64,000 nucleotides of DNA, taken from Paramecium pentaurelia. Lineage: Eukaryota > Ciliophora > Oligohymenophorea > Peniculida > Parameciidae. The notes below the pieces were generated by a model. The model was not told the DNA's origin. It saw only the letters and a list, made by a program, of their open reading frames with translations, and made no database searches. The DNA is taken from NCBI GenBank assembly GCA_905183005.1, contig CAJJDO010000014.1, forward strand, positions 621,281-685,280, in the 5' to 3' direction. The position numbers and the translations under genes are program-made. Of this stretch, positions 1 through 12,435 are shown piece after piece (position 1 is the stretch's first letter; each line of letters opens with the position of its first letter).

Positions 1-455
1 AATTATTATGTGAAATAGAATTTTCAAAATTATTAGATTAAAGTTTTAAAAGATATAAAGATCAACATGCTGATGAGTACATAGGATGTATTACACCTGA
101 TTGTGAAGAATTCTTTAAAAAACTACCATAAAATAAAGAATAATTTTATTATTGCTAAAGTTGTTTATAATCATTTTGTTTACTATGTAAGAGAAATGCA
201 CATCCAAAAATTAGTTGTGAAGAGGCTAAAAAGTTATATATTGAAGGAAAAGATTTAGATGAGTCAGAATTACTAAAACTTAATATCAAAAAATGTCCAA
301 AATGTCAAACGGGAGTCTAGAAAAATGAAGGATGTAATCATATGACATGCTAAAATTGTAAAAATCATTTCTGTTGGATCTGCCTACATTAAGCTGATCA
401 TGAAAAATATATTTACGATCATTTAAGTAAATAACATGGAGGAATAAATGGATGA
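1..455 (+). CDS. RBR-type E3 ubiquitin ligase, C-terminal part (5' end outside window)
   Basis: The reading frame enters from the left edge (first full codon at 3) and stops at TGA 453-455. The translation shows an IBR zinc domain (CxxC and CxLC pairs around YYCQSCLQSFCLLCKR) followed by a RING2 domain: KKCPKCQTGVQKNEGCNHMTC, then CxNHFCWIC. In RBR ligases the cysteine after NHM is the one that receives ubiquitin from E2, and it is present here. RING1 would lie upstream of the window. The frame contains several TAA/TAG codons read as Gln, the first evidence for the ciliate code. The next gene is convergent, with 14 nt between the two stops. Confidence 0.85.
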
Positions 456-469
456 TAATTGAATAAATA

Positions 470-1155
470 TCATTAAACAAATTTATATAATGTTAATGGT
501 ATTACTACAACATTCCCATCATATTTTGCCACTATCTTATCCTAACTTTCAGAACATATCCAATTTTTAAATGCTAAATACTCTGCCTAGTTATTCAAAG
601 ATTTGCTTAAATTCTTAAAACATGCTTAAGCAGCTTTCTTTACTATTTCCTTCTATTACTAAGATTTACTCCAATTTTCTATTAAATCACCATCTTGTTT
701 TTTTTTATTTTCTGGCAATTGTTCAACTAATACTGTAAATGCTCTTTCCCATGACTCCACAACCATAGCAATAAAATTCCTTTCCATCACCTACTTTTAT
801 ATATTTTTGCCTTCCAAACAGTAGGCTTAAAATGTATCTAAAAAAAATAGTTTAGATTTTATTTACATAAACATCTTGATTCTCTATTAGTGTATAAATC
901 AGTTAAAAATTAATATAGAATGTCCGATGTAACTTTGTTTTAGTTTTTTGCATTTAATACATCATAGAGACGATCACCTAGTGGTGTTGATCCTATTTAA
1001 ATGACTTTAAATTAATTAAGGTTTTCAAGAACATTATCAAAATAGTTTTTGTTAAGACCAGATTTTGGAACTTTAAAGCAAATCTATTTAAGATATTTCT
1101 AAAATTCTGTATTGTTAACAATTTGTTATTGCATTTATGATTCAGATGTACCCAT
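470..1155 (-). CDS. hypothetical protein, 218 aa, one 29-nt intron
   Basis: The start is MGTSES at 1155 and the stop is TGA at 470-472. A GT...AG intron at 838-866 (29 nt) is needed to keep the frame; after splicing the length is exactly 219 codons. The N-terminal Met-Gly followed by small residues could allow N-myristoylation, which is an inference only. The middle is helical and Lys/Gln-rich (LPENKKKQDG region), and the C-terminal part has WICSES. I do not recognise the family. It lies 36 nt downstream of the Ulp1-like gene on the same strand. Confidence 0.7.
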
Positions 1156-1191
1156 CTATATTTATATATTAAATAATTAATTAAATAATAA

Positions 1192-2274
1192 TCAATTAAC
1201 AAATAGTCTTTCTAAATCTGATCTCATTTAAGAAGGACTCAGATTTAGCACTTTATTTCTGCAATTACATCTAAGCATCCTTGCAAAAATGCAAGTGTAG
1301 ACTGCACTATCATAAGTATTGTAAGATTAAGGTATATTGTCTTTTATTATCACTTTTGCTTCAAGGTTGTGATTCAATAATCTTTAGAATAGTTGAGTTA
1401 ATTAAAGTGTTATTTTTGAATAAAAGGCCTTACTGCATTTAATGGAATCATAAATATTGATATTAAATTCATCTTCTGTAATCTAGACTTCTACAAAATA
1501 CCAACGATTGGGATTATGTTCAATAACAAATCCAATCTTTTTATAAATAAGCCAAAATTTGACAAATCTAAATTATTTAATTAGTTAAGTAAATTCATCA
1601 TAATTATCCAATTAACAATTGCTTTAGAATATAATTGTTCTCTCAAATTTCTCTCTTTTATGAGGAGGAGTGTCCCAATATAATTTTTCATCAAGTTATT
1701 AAAGATATTGTATATATCCATTAACAATGTTGGATCTAAGTTAATTTGTATCCCTAATAGAATTTAAATCCTTATCATTTATAAACTTATTGTATTTGTA
1801 TTACTCATTTAACATTAGAGAGTTCTATAAATCTTATGCTTCTGTAATTTTAGAGTCTAAAGTTTCATCTAAACATTCACCTTTTGGTGAAATTTATCCT
1901 GATTCTAAATATTTATTATTTTTAAATATTCCTTTCTTTATAACTAACTTTTAGTTTCCATTCTTATCCACATCTTATAAATATAGTTTTCCTTTTCCAT
2001 TTTTTTAGTATTTCTAATTGATTTCACCATAGTATACACTATGTCTTTCAAGAATTGCATATTTATGACCTTTAAATGCAATCACATCCATATTGTCTTT
2101 GAATGTGATTGGATAAGCAGAGTCTGGAGAAGACATTATCGAAATGCTCTCTAAACAAGTATTTGTTGAATGCTCTACTGCATAAATTCCAGGTCTGGAT
2201 TCTATTTTATTGAATTTAGCTTATGTGTCTTCATTAATTAATGAATCACTCTCTGAAACACAATTATTACCCAT
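1192..2274 (-). CDS. Ulp1/C48-like protein lacking catalytic His and Cys (pseudoprotease)
   Basis: 360 aa, no intron. It starts MGNNC, a Gly2 plus nearby Cys pattern typical of myristoylated and palmitoylated proteins. The C-terminal third has the layout of Ulp1/SENP cysteine proteases: an NRWYFVEV strand, IYDS, then QSYNTYDSAVYTC. In active enzymes these read HW, D and QxNxxDCG. Here His is Arg (residue 257), Asp276 and the oxyanion-type Gln are kept, and the nucleophile position is Ser (residue 323, DSA instead of DCG). The fold assignment rests on motif order and is moderate. If right, the protein probably binds a ubiquitin-like modifier or acts as a scaffold at a membrane rather than cutting. 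Confidence 0.6.
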
Positions 2275-2482
2275 TTAATTTAAATTAATATATGAATCAC
2301 ATAAATATAATGTACCATTTGAAATAGAGCAAGATATAATCAATGTCATTTAATTCCATTTGATTCTTTATTTATGAGTATCATTTTGAATTTTCAAATA
2401 AAAATCATTCTTTTTTCTTAAAAAATAAATCCTGAAGAATATTTATAACTTTAATGAATAACATTCTTCGATAATTTTTAGA

Positions 2483-3511
2483 ATGAAATTTATCAAAGAA
2501 AATAAAGATAATAAAGTTTAATTCATTGAATAAAAAAAAATCATTTATAAGGGAAGTGTTAGATTGGAAAAGTTTACGAATAAATAACAAAACAATATCA
2601 TTTCAACTTAAAGAGAAAAATATAAAAGTGATTTGAGTCCAATCATAAGATAAAAAAGAACTTAAACAATTTTGAAACAGCTACTTAATGAATAAAATTA
2701 ACAGTAACAGATAAGTTTATTTAGAGTACTTGAAGCTAAGTCATCACGTAATTTTAAACTTAAGAGAATTTCAGTAGACTATAACTATTCAATTCAATTA
2801 CCCAATATTGAAGAGTATTTTCATTCACAAGATAAACATTAAATGCTTAAAACTATAAAAAATGAAAAAAATAGAGTTGAGAATCATATAGAGAAATTAG
2901 AAAAAATAAAAAAAGAACTTGATCTCTCAGATTATCTTATTAATTAGCATAAACAAACTTCTTATTATTCTAATACACCAAGTAAATCAGCAAGAAGACC
3001 TACAATTAAATTAAATACTAGTGGCAGTACATCTTTTGGGAAAACAGAAAATATTAAAATGCAATTATCAATAATTGATTGCGAAGACAGAAAATAAAAT
3101 GATAAAAATAAAGAAATAGAATTATATAAAAGATATGATAAAGTAAGGAATAGCAAAGTTTTACCATAATTAGTAACTTAAATTAATGAATCATATGAAG
3201 AAAAGAATAAATTAAGTGATAAATTTAATAGATAATTATATTATTGCATACATAATAGAGATTATAGTATTTAAGATAAAATGAAAGAATATAATAATGA
3301 TAGTTTCTCATATTCTAAATTTTAATTAATTTAAAAAAGACTTAAATAACATTTAGAGGGTAGATTCAAGGCTACAGAGAATTAAGTGACAAAATTTGAA
3401 GATGAACTTAAAAATCTAGCTAAAACTAATAGATTAACTGAAAGTAGAAAAGAAGAATTATCTAGAATAAAGATTGAATTAGAGAATGGTAATTATTTAG
3501 AAAATTATTGA
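2483..3511 (+). CDS. coiled-coil hypothetical protein, 342 aa
   Basis: One uninterrupted frame from ATG 2483 (MKFIKENKD) to TGA 3509-3511. The protein is rich in Lys, Asn, Glu and Gln, with heptad-like segments (HIEKLEKIKKELDLSDY, RKEELSRIKIELEN) that suggest coiled coils, separated by a Ser/Thr-rich linker (NTPSKSARRPT). No catalytic or zinc motif is visible. The frame stays open a little upstream of this ATG, so the start could be slightly earlier. It is divergent from the Ulp1-like gene across 208 nt. Confidence 0.7.
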
Positions 3512-3693
3512 TGTGTTATAAATAGTGTAATACACTTATATTATGATTTATTCTTTCTAATTATTAAAAAATAATAGATTATAAAAATTAGAAGCTAAGA
3601 AATTATAAAATAAGATATTTTTGTTTTGTATAATAATAAATTGTAAGTAAATTGTATAATTTATAAATTTATTATTTTTATTATTATATTATA

Positions 3694-6339
3694 ATGAATA
3701 GTGTAAATTTAAGAGTTGTAATTCAACTAACCTATTTTATAATGGTACTTACAATAAAGTTAGTTAATCATAATTCAGAATACTTTTAAGTTATCTTTAG
3801 TATGATTTTGACACTGTTATTTATACCATTTAATAGATATATCAATACTTGTGTTGAACAATAATAATTAATATGTAAATCATTATGGTAAATTCTAAAT
3901 CTCTTTTGTTTGGGTAGTGTTGATTATGGATTGAAAAATGATGGATTATTAAGCAGATTTTAATATTTTTGGTTGGGATTGACAATTTAATTAGAAGCAG
4001 ACACAACTATTCTAAATTAAATAGCTAGAATTGGATATTTATTGGTTGTTATTGCATCAGCAAATTTGACTTCAATTTATTTATTGATAGATTCATCATC
4101 AATTGGGATTATTTTTGGAGAAGCTCTTTATGGTTTGCTATTGTTATATTAATTCTTTGTAGTAGCAAGAACACAGGAAAAAACATTACCTTAAAAGAAA
4201 CCAAGCTCTCGTAGTTTTACAGAGAAATTAGAAAGTCCTTAATAATAAATTTTTGATGAAGATTCAAACTAAATTAAATTTATGTCATTAAATTAAGGTA
4301 TAGTAAAAAACCCTTCAATTTATTCAAAAGATTAATCAGTTCTTGAATAAATTGAATAACAGAAAACCTTTTATGAGATTTTATTTAATTAATTTCCTGA
4401 AGGTATAATTATTATTAATGATCAAAATAAGATTGATTATCATAATAATTAAGTTTATACATTATTAGGTAGAAAACATAAATAAAACAGATAAGATGAT
4501 ATATTATCTCGTTTATATGAATTAAAAAATTATAGTTCGAAATTTTAATTTGAAGAATAAGCATAATTTGATTAATTTTTTTCAAAATTAGATAAAAAGT
4601 TAAAATATAATTAACATGAATATTATTAACCTTTCGATTAACAATTTGATCAATAAATAAATGATGATAATTCTAAAGAGAGTATTTTTAATAATAATTT
4701 CGATGATAATCAAACTGATTATTATTATCAAGCTGAACTCAGTAAAGCTGAAACTTTAAAATAGGAGTTAGATAAAGCATTGTAAGAGAAAAATCAAGAC
4801 AAAAATGGATTACCTTCTCCATATTATAAATAATAATCTATTCATTCTTAAAAAACATATAAAGGATAGGATAAAATAAGATTTTCACCAGGAGTCAAAA
4901 AAATGCTTTGCATTATAGAAGAATCATCAGAAGATCAAAATAATGAATTATAAGAAGATAAGTCTTAAGATGAATGTAATCCAGGTTTATTGATTCAAAT
5001 AACAATAAAACCATACATATATGAAAATAAAAGAAGTGTTTTATTACTGATACGAGATGTATCATTATTTAATCAATTCAAAGTTTTATAATAACAAAAT
5101 AAAAATAAATCTAGAATGTTATCTTATGTTTCTCATGAATTGCGTAATCCATTAGCAGCTATAATTGAAATAAATTAATAATTGAAAATTTAATTTCAAT
5201 AAGATGAAAACTTAATTTCAGAGTAATTAATTTGAATATATTTTAGATATTTATAACCCTTGTAGAGTTCTGCAGTATCAATTTAAGGGTTAGCCAATGA
5301 TTTATTGGATCTAGCCCAACTGAAAGCAGGAAAATTTAAATTAACTTATTAAGAATTTTCAATAAAGTAATTATTAAATGATGTTATATCAATTATGTAA
5401 TACCCTGTAAGATTAAGGAATTTAAATTTAAAGTAAGATTTTGATCCTAAACTTCCATAAATAATTAAATCTGATTCTTAAAGAATATAATAGATAATTT
5501 TTAATTTAATAAGCAATGCCACCAAATTTACAAAAGAGGGCGGAATTACTGTATCAGCAAAATTGTTATAACCAAAAATAATAGAAATTTCTGTTGAAGA
5601 TACTGGGGTTGGTTTGAAACCAGAAGATAAAAATAAATTATTTTAGCCATTTGGAAAATTAGAAGATACAAAAAATATGAATACATCAGGAGTAGGATTA
5701 GGATTAATGATAAGCAATGTGTTAGCCTAAAAATTAAGTGGAAATGATGAAGGATTATAAGTTGATTCAAAAGGAGAAGATAAAGGATCTAGATTTCTAT
5801 TTAAAATATAGGATGTTAGTGATAATTAAATATCAACTTAATTGGAATCTAAATTTCTCATTAGAAAAGAAAGTTGTTCTATTAATTTACCTATTTAAAA
5901 AAAGTTTGAAGATTAATTAATAGGATAAACTTCAATTTGTAGATGTCCTTAAATAATAATTGTAGATGATGAACCACTCAATTTATAAACTTTAGGATGG
6001 AAATTAGATCGTATGAAATATATTCATTTAAAAGCAAAAAGTGGATAAGAATGCATAGAAATTCTATAAAATTGGTAAAATAACAGAGAATATTGTTGTA
6101 ATTGGATTAAATTCATCATTATAGATATTAATATGCCTTACTTAAATGGATATTAGACTTCTAAATTAATAAGATAAATGGAAGTAGAGAAATAGATTAA
6201 AAGGTGTAAAATAATAGGATGCAGTGGATTTACAGATTATGAAAGCAAAAGAGTAGGATTTGAAAATGGAATGGATATCTTTATTTCAAAGCCAGTAGAA
6301 GATAAGGAATTATTAAGTGCCTTATAATAAACTTAATGA
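3694..6339 (+). CDS. membrane-bound hybrid sensor histidine kinase with receiver domain
   Basis: 873 aa after removal of a 24-nt intron (5223-5246). The N-terminal 160 residues hold about five hydrophobic segments (for example IIFGEALYGLLLLYQFFV). A PAS-like stretch follows near residue 225 (FPEGIIIINDQNKIDYHNN). The H-box is YVSHELRNPLAAI with His481 as the expected autophosphorylation site. N-box (ISNATKF), G1 (VEDTGVGL), F and G2 (TSGVGLGLMISN) boxes are all present. The C-terminus is a receiver domain with DDE, phospho-acceptor Asp803 in FIIIDINMPYLNG and Lys in FISKPVE. It should autophosphorylate and pass phosphate to its own receiver. Gln-rich linkers are coded largely by TAA. No response regulator partner lies nearby. 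Confidence 0.92.
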
Positions 6340-6970
6340 TTAAATGTTTCGTGTAATTAAAATAGTAGTAGTCAGTCTTTTAAATATTACCCTTCTTATA
6401 ATTTATTATCAGATATAATTCTTAGAAAACTATTTCAACATAATATTAATGATTGATTTCTAAAATTCTATAGATTAAACTATATATAATTTTGAGATTT
6501 ACTTTTATTTGCACTCTTTTATTGATTTTGATATTAATACAGTAAAGAGTAAAGAATCTTCTAGGGTTTATATTAAAAAGATTGAGAGTTGATTAAATTA
6601 AGAATAATATTATCTTATATATGGTCAATAATTTCTTGATTATATCCTTTGCTAATTAGAATTTTATTATTAAAATAATAATATTAGAATATTAAATTCA
6701 ATAAATATTAGTAATAAGATAATATAACATATATATAGTTAGTTAAAAATATTTAAATTTAGATTGATAAATTTTAAATGAATATATAAATTATACATTA
6801 ATTCATTTAAGTAAGAATTAGAGATCTAAAACATGTTATCAAATTAGATTAAAAGAATATATATATATATTTTATTATTTATTCTTTTGAATACTGTATT
6901 AAATATTCTTGTTGTAATTTCACCTTAAGTTCTATATCTAAATTTTATTTTATTTTTTGATCAATAAAAT
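6340..6970. other. AT-rich intergenic region
   Basis: About 630 nt between the histidine kinase and the EF-hand gene. I see short AT-rich runs, including an (AT)n stretch near 6858-6870, but no convincing reading frame, RNA fold or repeat. Confidence 0.6.
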
Positions 6971-7791
6971 ATGGATGATGAAAAAAAGAAAAAAAAAGGT
7001 AATAAATTAGATCTGAATTTATTACCTTCATCATTAAAAGAACGTTATACTGCTATGGGAATTCTTCCAAAACCTTAAATTCCTAAAGCTAATATTTAAG
7101 TTGATGTATAAAGAATGAAATAGAAAAAAATGGAGAAAGAGTAGCCAATTGAATAAAAATTAGAGAGCATTGAAATCAAGGCAAGTGAAAAAAAATAATT
7201 GGAAAAGTACTTGTTATACTTTCTTATATATAGAGTGTTCTAGATGCTTAAAAAGAAAGATGTTGATTATTTTGATATGAAAGATGTTGATAAAATGCTT
7301 AGATTTTTAGGAGTAGCACTTACTAAATCTGAAATTGATCTTATGTTGTGGGTATTATATTTTAATAATTAAATAGGAAGTTGATGAAAATCTTGATGGC
7401 AAAGTTAGCTGGACTGAATTTTTGAATATGTACAAGAAATGTACAATTGATAAAACAGGGTTAGAACCTAAGAGTTTGTATCATATGGTCTAATTTCTAA
7501 TGTATTTACCTTTAGATAGAAAAGATCCAAAAATAACAGTTGAAGTTATTATATATATCTTAATAATAGGATACTTTGGAATTGCTTTATGTTAGGTTTG
7601 GTAGATAATCATTAGATTCAGAAATTCATGCAATATTTGGAGATGAAGAAAAGAGTAAAGATGGATAAGAAAAGGCTATATCATTTAGTGAATATATGGA
7701 GAAAATAAATGAAAGAGCAATTTAATAAAGGAAATTGAGAAAAGAAGAATAAAAATAATAATTTTAATATTTCAAGAAGGAGAAAAATTGA
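6971..7791 (+). CDS. EF-hand calcium-binding protein, 256 aa, two 25-nt introns
   Basis: It starts MDDEKKKKKG and ends at TGA 7789-7791. Introns at 7352-7376 and 7545-7569 (25 nt each) are required to keep the frame. After them the protein has a canonical EF-hand loop, DENLDGKVSWTE, with acidic or oxygen ligands at positions 1, 3, 5, 9 and 12. A second, degenerate EF-hand precedes it (YFDMKDVDKMLRFLGVALTK). The N-terminal extension is basic. The size and single good loop resemble axonemal EF-hand proteins, but that location is an inference. Confidence 0.8.
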
Positions 7792-7891
7792 TCTTGAAAC
7801 ATTTATCTAAAAAATCTTGCTAGAATTTTAGTATCAAAACAATTAATTTATTAACTAGAGATTTAATTAATTTCAAAATTAATTTAGTACT

Positions 7892-9844
7892 TCAAGACTT
7901 TTTTAAAGATGGCCTTCTATTATATTACTACAATTATTATATCACTTAAGGAGCTTTACTATTTATTAATGTGGATGGTTTTTCATATTTTTTCTTTTCT
8001 AACATCTCCTTAATTTATTATCCTTCAATTAATAATTTTCCCATCTAACCAAATTCTCTATTTGTTCTACTTAATAAAGTATTTTCATGTGAAGTTAATT
8101 AAATTTTTGCAACAAGTCTATCACATTCTTATTATAATTATCTATTCATTCCTTCTAATCTTTCTACTACTTATTATAAATGTATTATTTCTCTATCTTT
8201 AAATATCATTTATTATGTACTTTTATCAAAATTTTACGAACTTAAATTACAATATATTTATACTTTTTATTAATTCTGTTTAATTGTCTCAATTCTTCTT
8301 CATTTTTTTATAAATCATTTTCAAGATTAGAAACTTACCTTAATAGATCTCTATTCTAATCTTACAATTACATACATTATTAAGTGACTACTACAAAAGA
8401 TCTAAATTATTTAAATATTATTATTATACTATTCTGTCTATTCTAAATGAATTCTTTTTTCTTATATTTATTTTAACATAATTTATAAATTCTTTTTTTC
8501 TATCTCTAATTCTACTTAATTTTCATCTTTAATTTTAATAAGATCTATTAGATTTTATCTCTCTTTTTTTAATTAATCTATTTAAATTATATTATCTTTA
8601 AATTCTTTTGATTATTAATCTTTTAACTAATTTAATTTTGTTGAATATATTTGATTTTCTTTTTATAATTACATAATAAAAGTCTATTAATCAGACTTGT
8701 TTTATTATAATTCCTTTAATTATTAATTAATTTCTTTGGTTTATTGTTATAACTATTATTCTTTTAATTATTTTTATTGTAATTATTATTATATCTTTTC
8801 TAAAAACTATTCCTTTTCAAATAATTCATTTTTTAAGATTTATAATTCCTACAAATGTTGATTATTCAAATCTTATAAATCAGAATGCTTTTAAATAATA
8901 ATAGTAAATTCGTCATTTATAGTTTATATTTATTATTAATATTTTTAATTATACATTTGTAATTAATCTAATTATATTTTTAATTATTAACATTCTTTAT
9001 TCTTATTTTACTCTGAGTTTTAATATTATTATTATTAATTAGAATATCTATCATTAGAATTCTAAATTGAATCGATTTTAGATACTAATTTATTTCTTTC
9101 TATTTCAATTTATTAATAACTATTATATAAATTAGTAAGATTTTATTCATTTTTTTCTGATTGATATTTCATTTATTAAATATAATTTTTTAAGTCCTCT
9201 ATTGTAGAATATAATTGACTTATTTCTTATTCTTTTTTAATAATTAATCTCTCTAATTCTTTATTTTTCTTCCTGTTTTTTTTATTAATATTTTTGTTTT
9301 AATCTTAATTTTAGTAATGTTTGATGTCTTAATTAAAATTTTCATGATTATTTATTGATTCCTATAGGTTATTTAATTCTTAAGTTAATTAATCATTATC
9401 CTCTTATAAGGATATGATTTGATCTTTATATAAATGATTCTCTTAAGTAAGATAATCATTTTATTGAACTTTTTACTAAATTTAAGATATCTAAAGATCA
9501 TTTTCTTAAACAATCTAGTTGTAATATGTTCCAGCAAATTCAATTTATTTTTTATAGTCATGTATTTAATTTTCAAAGAATTCATTTTCTTATCTTAAAT
9601 TCTAACTAATAGTAAATTAGGTTCTTAAATCATTCTTGAGATTTTCAATTTAATCATTTAAATCATTGTTTTCAGTTTCAAATTGAATCAAAGACTAGAA
9701 TTAGATTAAATGATTTACCTATTTCAATATTTGGATTTCATGTTATAATTTCTAATTTTCAATGAAAATATTTTGATTAAGTTTTTGGATATTGTCATAT
9801 CTTGAATTTAATTCTAGTAATTCATCATCTTAAGAAAAAGACAT
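7892..9844 (-). CDS. long coiled-coil protein, Gln/Asn-rich, several short introns
   Basis: It starts MSFSQDDELLELNSRYDN at 9844 and ends RRPSLKKS then TGA at 7892. Almost the whole length is heptad-like and Gln/Glu/Lys-rich, with Gln mostly written TAA. Two short GT...AG introns in the 3' third (a 28-nt one and a 23-nt one starting GTATAAATATATTG) restore the frame into LENDLQKNEEELRQLNR and EGMNRQLQQECDRLVAK. A 24-nt GT...AG stretch near the 5' end could be an intron or be read through, since it contains no TGA. The product is probably structural (cytoskeletal or basal-body type). Intron borders in the 3' third are the uncertain part. Confidence 0.65.
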
Positions 9845-9890
9845 ATTATATATTTATATTTCAAATAAAAGATTAACGATCATAAAATTA

Positions 9891-11593
9891 TCATTTTTCA
9901 CCATCTGAATCAACGACTTTAATATCATTTCCGAATAAATCATCGAAGCTGGCTTACTTTTTCGTTTCTTTAATATTTAAGGCTACATGTTCTTATATGT
10001 TTTATTATTATTATTAATATCCACCTATAGATTAAGACATACAAGGTAAAACTGGAGGTAACCAATAACTATTGATCATACTTTAACCTAAAGGCATCAT
10101 AAATGAAGGTTAATTAGCCAATAAAAGTATTGGTTAAATATTGCTTTATCTATTAATATCATCAATGGATTTTTGCAAAAATAACATATTATGATCTGAT
10201 TATGTTAATGTAGGACATTTACTATTGTTTTCTTCACTTTTAACTGATTTATAGAGATGTTTTAGTATGAGTCCTTAAAAATCCAATGTATTAAATGGAG
10301 AAATAAATAAGTTTTTAGTTTTTTTATTAAAAATTACAACTCCAGATCTATCATTTTCAACATGGAATTAATTATCTACTCTTTTAATGTTCAACTGCTT
10401 TTTATATAAAATGCCATTTTTACTATTAGAAGTGATTTCGTTATGAAACAAATCAAAAAAGTCATCATTTTTAATCTTCTATGCTTCTTGATATTTACCC
10501 TCTTAAACACATAAATCAATATATAAACTTTGTATAGCTAAAACAATAAATTGCCATTCATAATTATCAATTTCTTCAATTGGTGTAATCTTACCATATT
10601 TCTTTGCATAATCCATTCTTAATTATTAAACTTTAGCAAATAATTATGGGTTTATAGTTTCAAATTCATATTTTAATTTTTCTTTTTTTAATAGAGAATT
10701 ATATTTATTCTTTAATGAATTTTCTGTTCTTACTCTACCATATAAAGCTGATAATTCTGACCATTTCTTCCCTCTTATTAAAATAGTCTTTAATAAATCA
10801 ATCTCTTATTATTTTGACCAAGGTTCACTAATTTTAATAGTTTTATATATTACTTGCAAATATTTGGATCCAATCTATTAATCCATCTTTCTCTACATTA
10901 TTTTGGTTATCTAAATATCTTATTAGGAGATCTCTTATAAATCTCTCTAGCTATTTAAGACCATTTATTCTCTTTTCCTAATCTACTAAATTCTCTAAAA
11001 AAATTATAATATAAAGAATTGCATACTCATGAACTTATTATAAAAGTTAATCTTCTTCTTCAGTCCATGGAGCTTCTGAAAGGGAAATCTTATACTTTTG
11101 TTCCCATTTAAGTCTACATTAATGAGCATTACGTCCAAGTATCATTTTAGCTATATCTCTCCATTCATATGGTGTCTTTATAGATATAAAAATAATTAAT
11201 TTTACAAGCGAACTTAAATCCTTCACTAAACAATATCTAATAACTATCCAATAGAATAAACGCTTATCAGTGTCATTCCATTTTACACTTCTTCTTCTTG
11301 CATTTTAACTATAATAATGTAGTCTAAATATCTAAATACATGTTTATTTAGAATAACATTTTTGCTTCTTCAATTGTAGGCCAATTGTCAAGTTTTAATC
11401 GAAGATTTGCACCTATTTTACTTAATTATTCTCTTGTTTCTATAAACTCTTTAGTATTCTCTACAAAATTGCAGAAATGCTGATTTACTACTTCATATGG
11501 ATAGACTTAAAGAATAACTTAAATAAACTTACTTATTAAGTCTTCCATCTCACAACTTCCAGCTAGTTTTACTTCCTTTGTCTCAGTTTGCAT
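9891..11593 (-). CDS. Myb-like DNA-binding protein with three Myb repeats, 527 aa
   Basis: Four introns (11309-11339, 11176-11205, 10995-11026, 10828-10853) give exactly 528 codons. The N-terminal half carries three Myb/SANT repeats: RSVKWNDTDKRL...EWRDIAKMILGRNAHQC, then APWTEEEDQLL...KWSQIAREI...QCRERWINRLDP, then EPWSKQQEIDLL...KKWSELSALYGR. Spaced tryptophans, the acidic EEED and the QCRxRW recognition helix are as in animal c-Myb-type proteins. The C-terminal half is low-complexity with a Gln run and an acidic end (DLFGNDIKVVDSDGEK). It is expected to be a nuclear transcription factor. Target genes cannot be inferred. Confidence 0.88.
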
Positions 11594-11673
11594 AAATTAA
11601 ATATATAATACTGTATTATTAATTAATAATTAACTACAGCGTTGATAATCGTATAAACAAAAGTGTTTATATA

Positions 11674-12227
11674 TCAATTTATGAGTTTTTTATAAACTTT
11701 ATCAACTTCTTCTTTCATATTGAAAATATTCAAAATATTCTCTTCCACCCTTATTAAACTTTGATTCTATGGTCCATCATGAGCAATACTACTTAGTTCT
11801 CCTCCATTCATACTCCTCAATGTTCCATTAATCATATCTTAATTACTTGAGAGATTTCCAGGTTTTATTATTGATAATCCAGAAAACATTTATCTGCTCA
11901 TTCCTACTCCCATTCCTTTTTTTGGTCCATTTTTTAATCTAAAACTCTAAAGAAAAGTATTCATTTCATGCTTTTCTTCATTTTAATTAACTGTCTTTTA
12001 ACATACTAATTACTTAAATCTTATATTTCGATTGTTTCATCTTTTTATTTAAAACATCTTAAATAATCATCATAAGGTGTTTGATAATATGATGGCAAAC
12101 CTGGATAAGTATTAGGCATAAATTTTAACTACTTTGAAGGTGCTTCCAATGAAAAGCTTAAAAATTTTTAATTATCACTTAATTTTATTTCCTTTTATCT
12201 TTCATTTTATCTATCATACCTTCTCAT
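11674..12227 (-). CDS. hypothetical protein, 176 aa, one 23-nt intron
   Basis: It starts MRRYDRQNERQKE and ends KVYKKLIN then TGA. The intron 11991-12013 (23 nt) is needed; splicing gives 177 codons. The middle has a Gly/Met-rich patch (KNGPKKGMGVGMSRQMFSG) and the C-terminus is a short amphipathic helix. I see no known motif. It lies between and on the same strand as the Myb gene and a coiled-coil gene, with 80 nt and 208 nt spacers. Confidence 0.65.
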
Positions 12228-12435
12228 TATAAAAAATAATTATTAATTATAATTTCAAAGATAACAAATAATGTTTAATTCTGAATCTATCAATTAATAT
12301 AACATTATTATTTATCACAGGATTTGTCTATTAATGATAAATTAATCAAATCAAATTATGATTGTCTATCTATTCTTATAAATTCATATTAAATTATACT
12401 AAAAATAATCATAATTTTATATTTAATAAGTAGAA

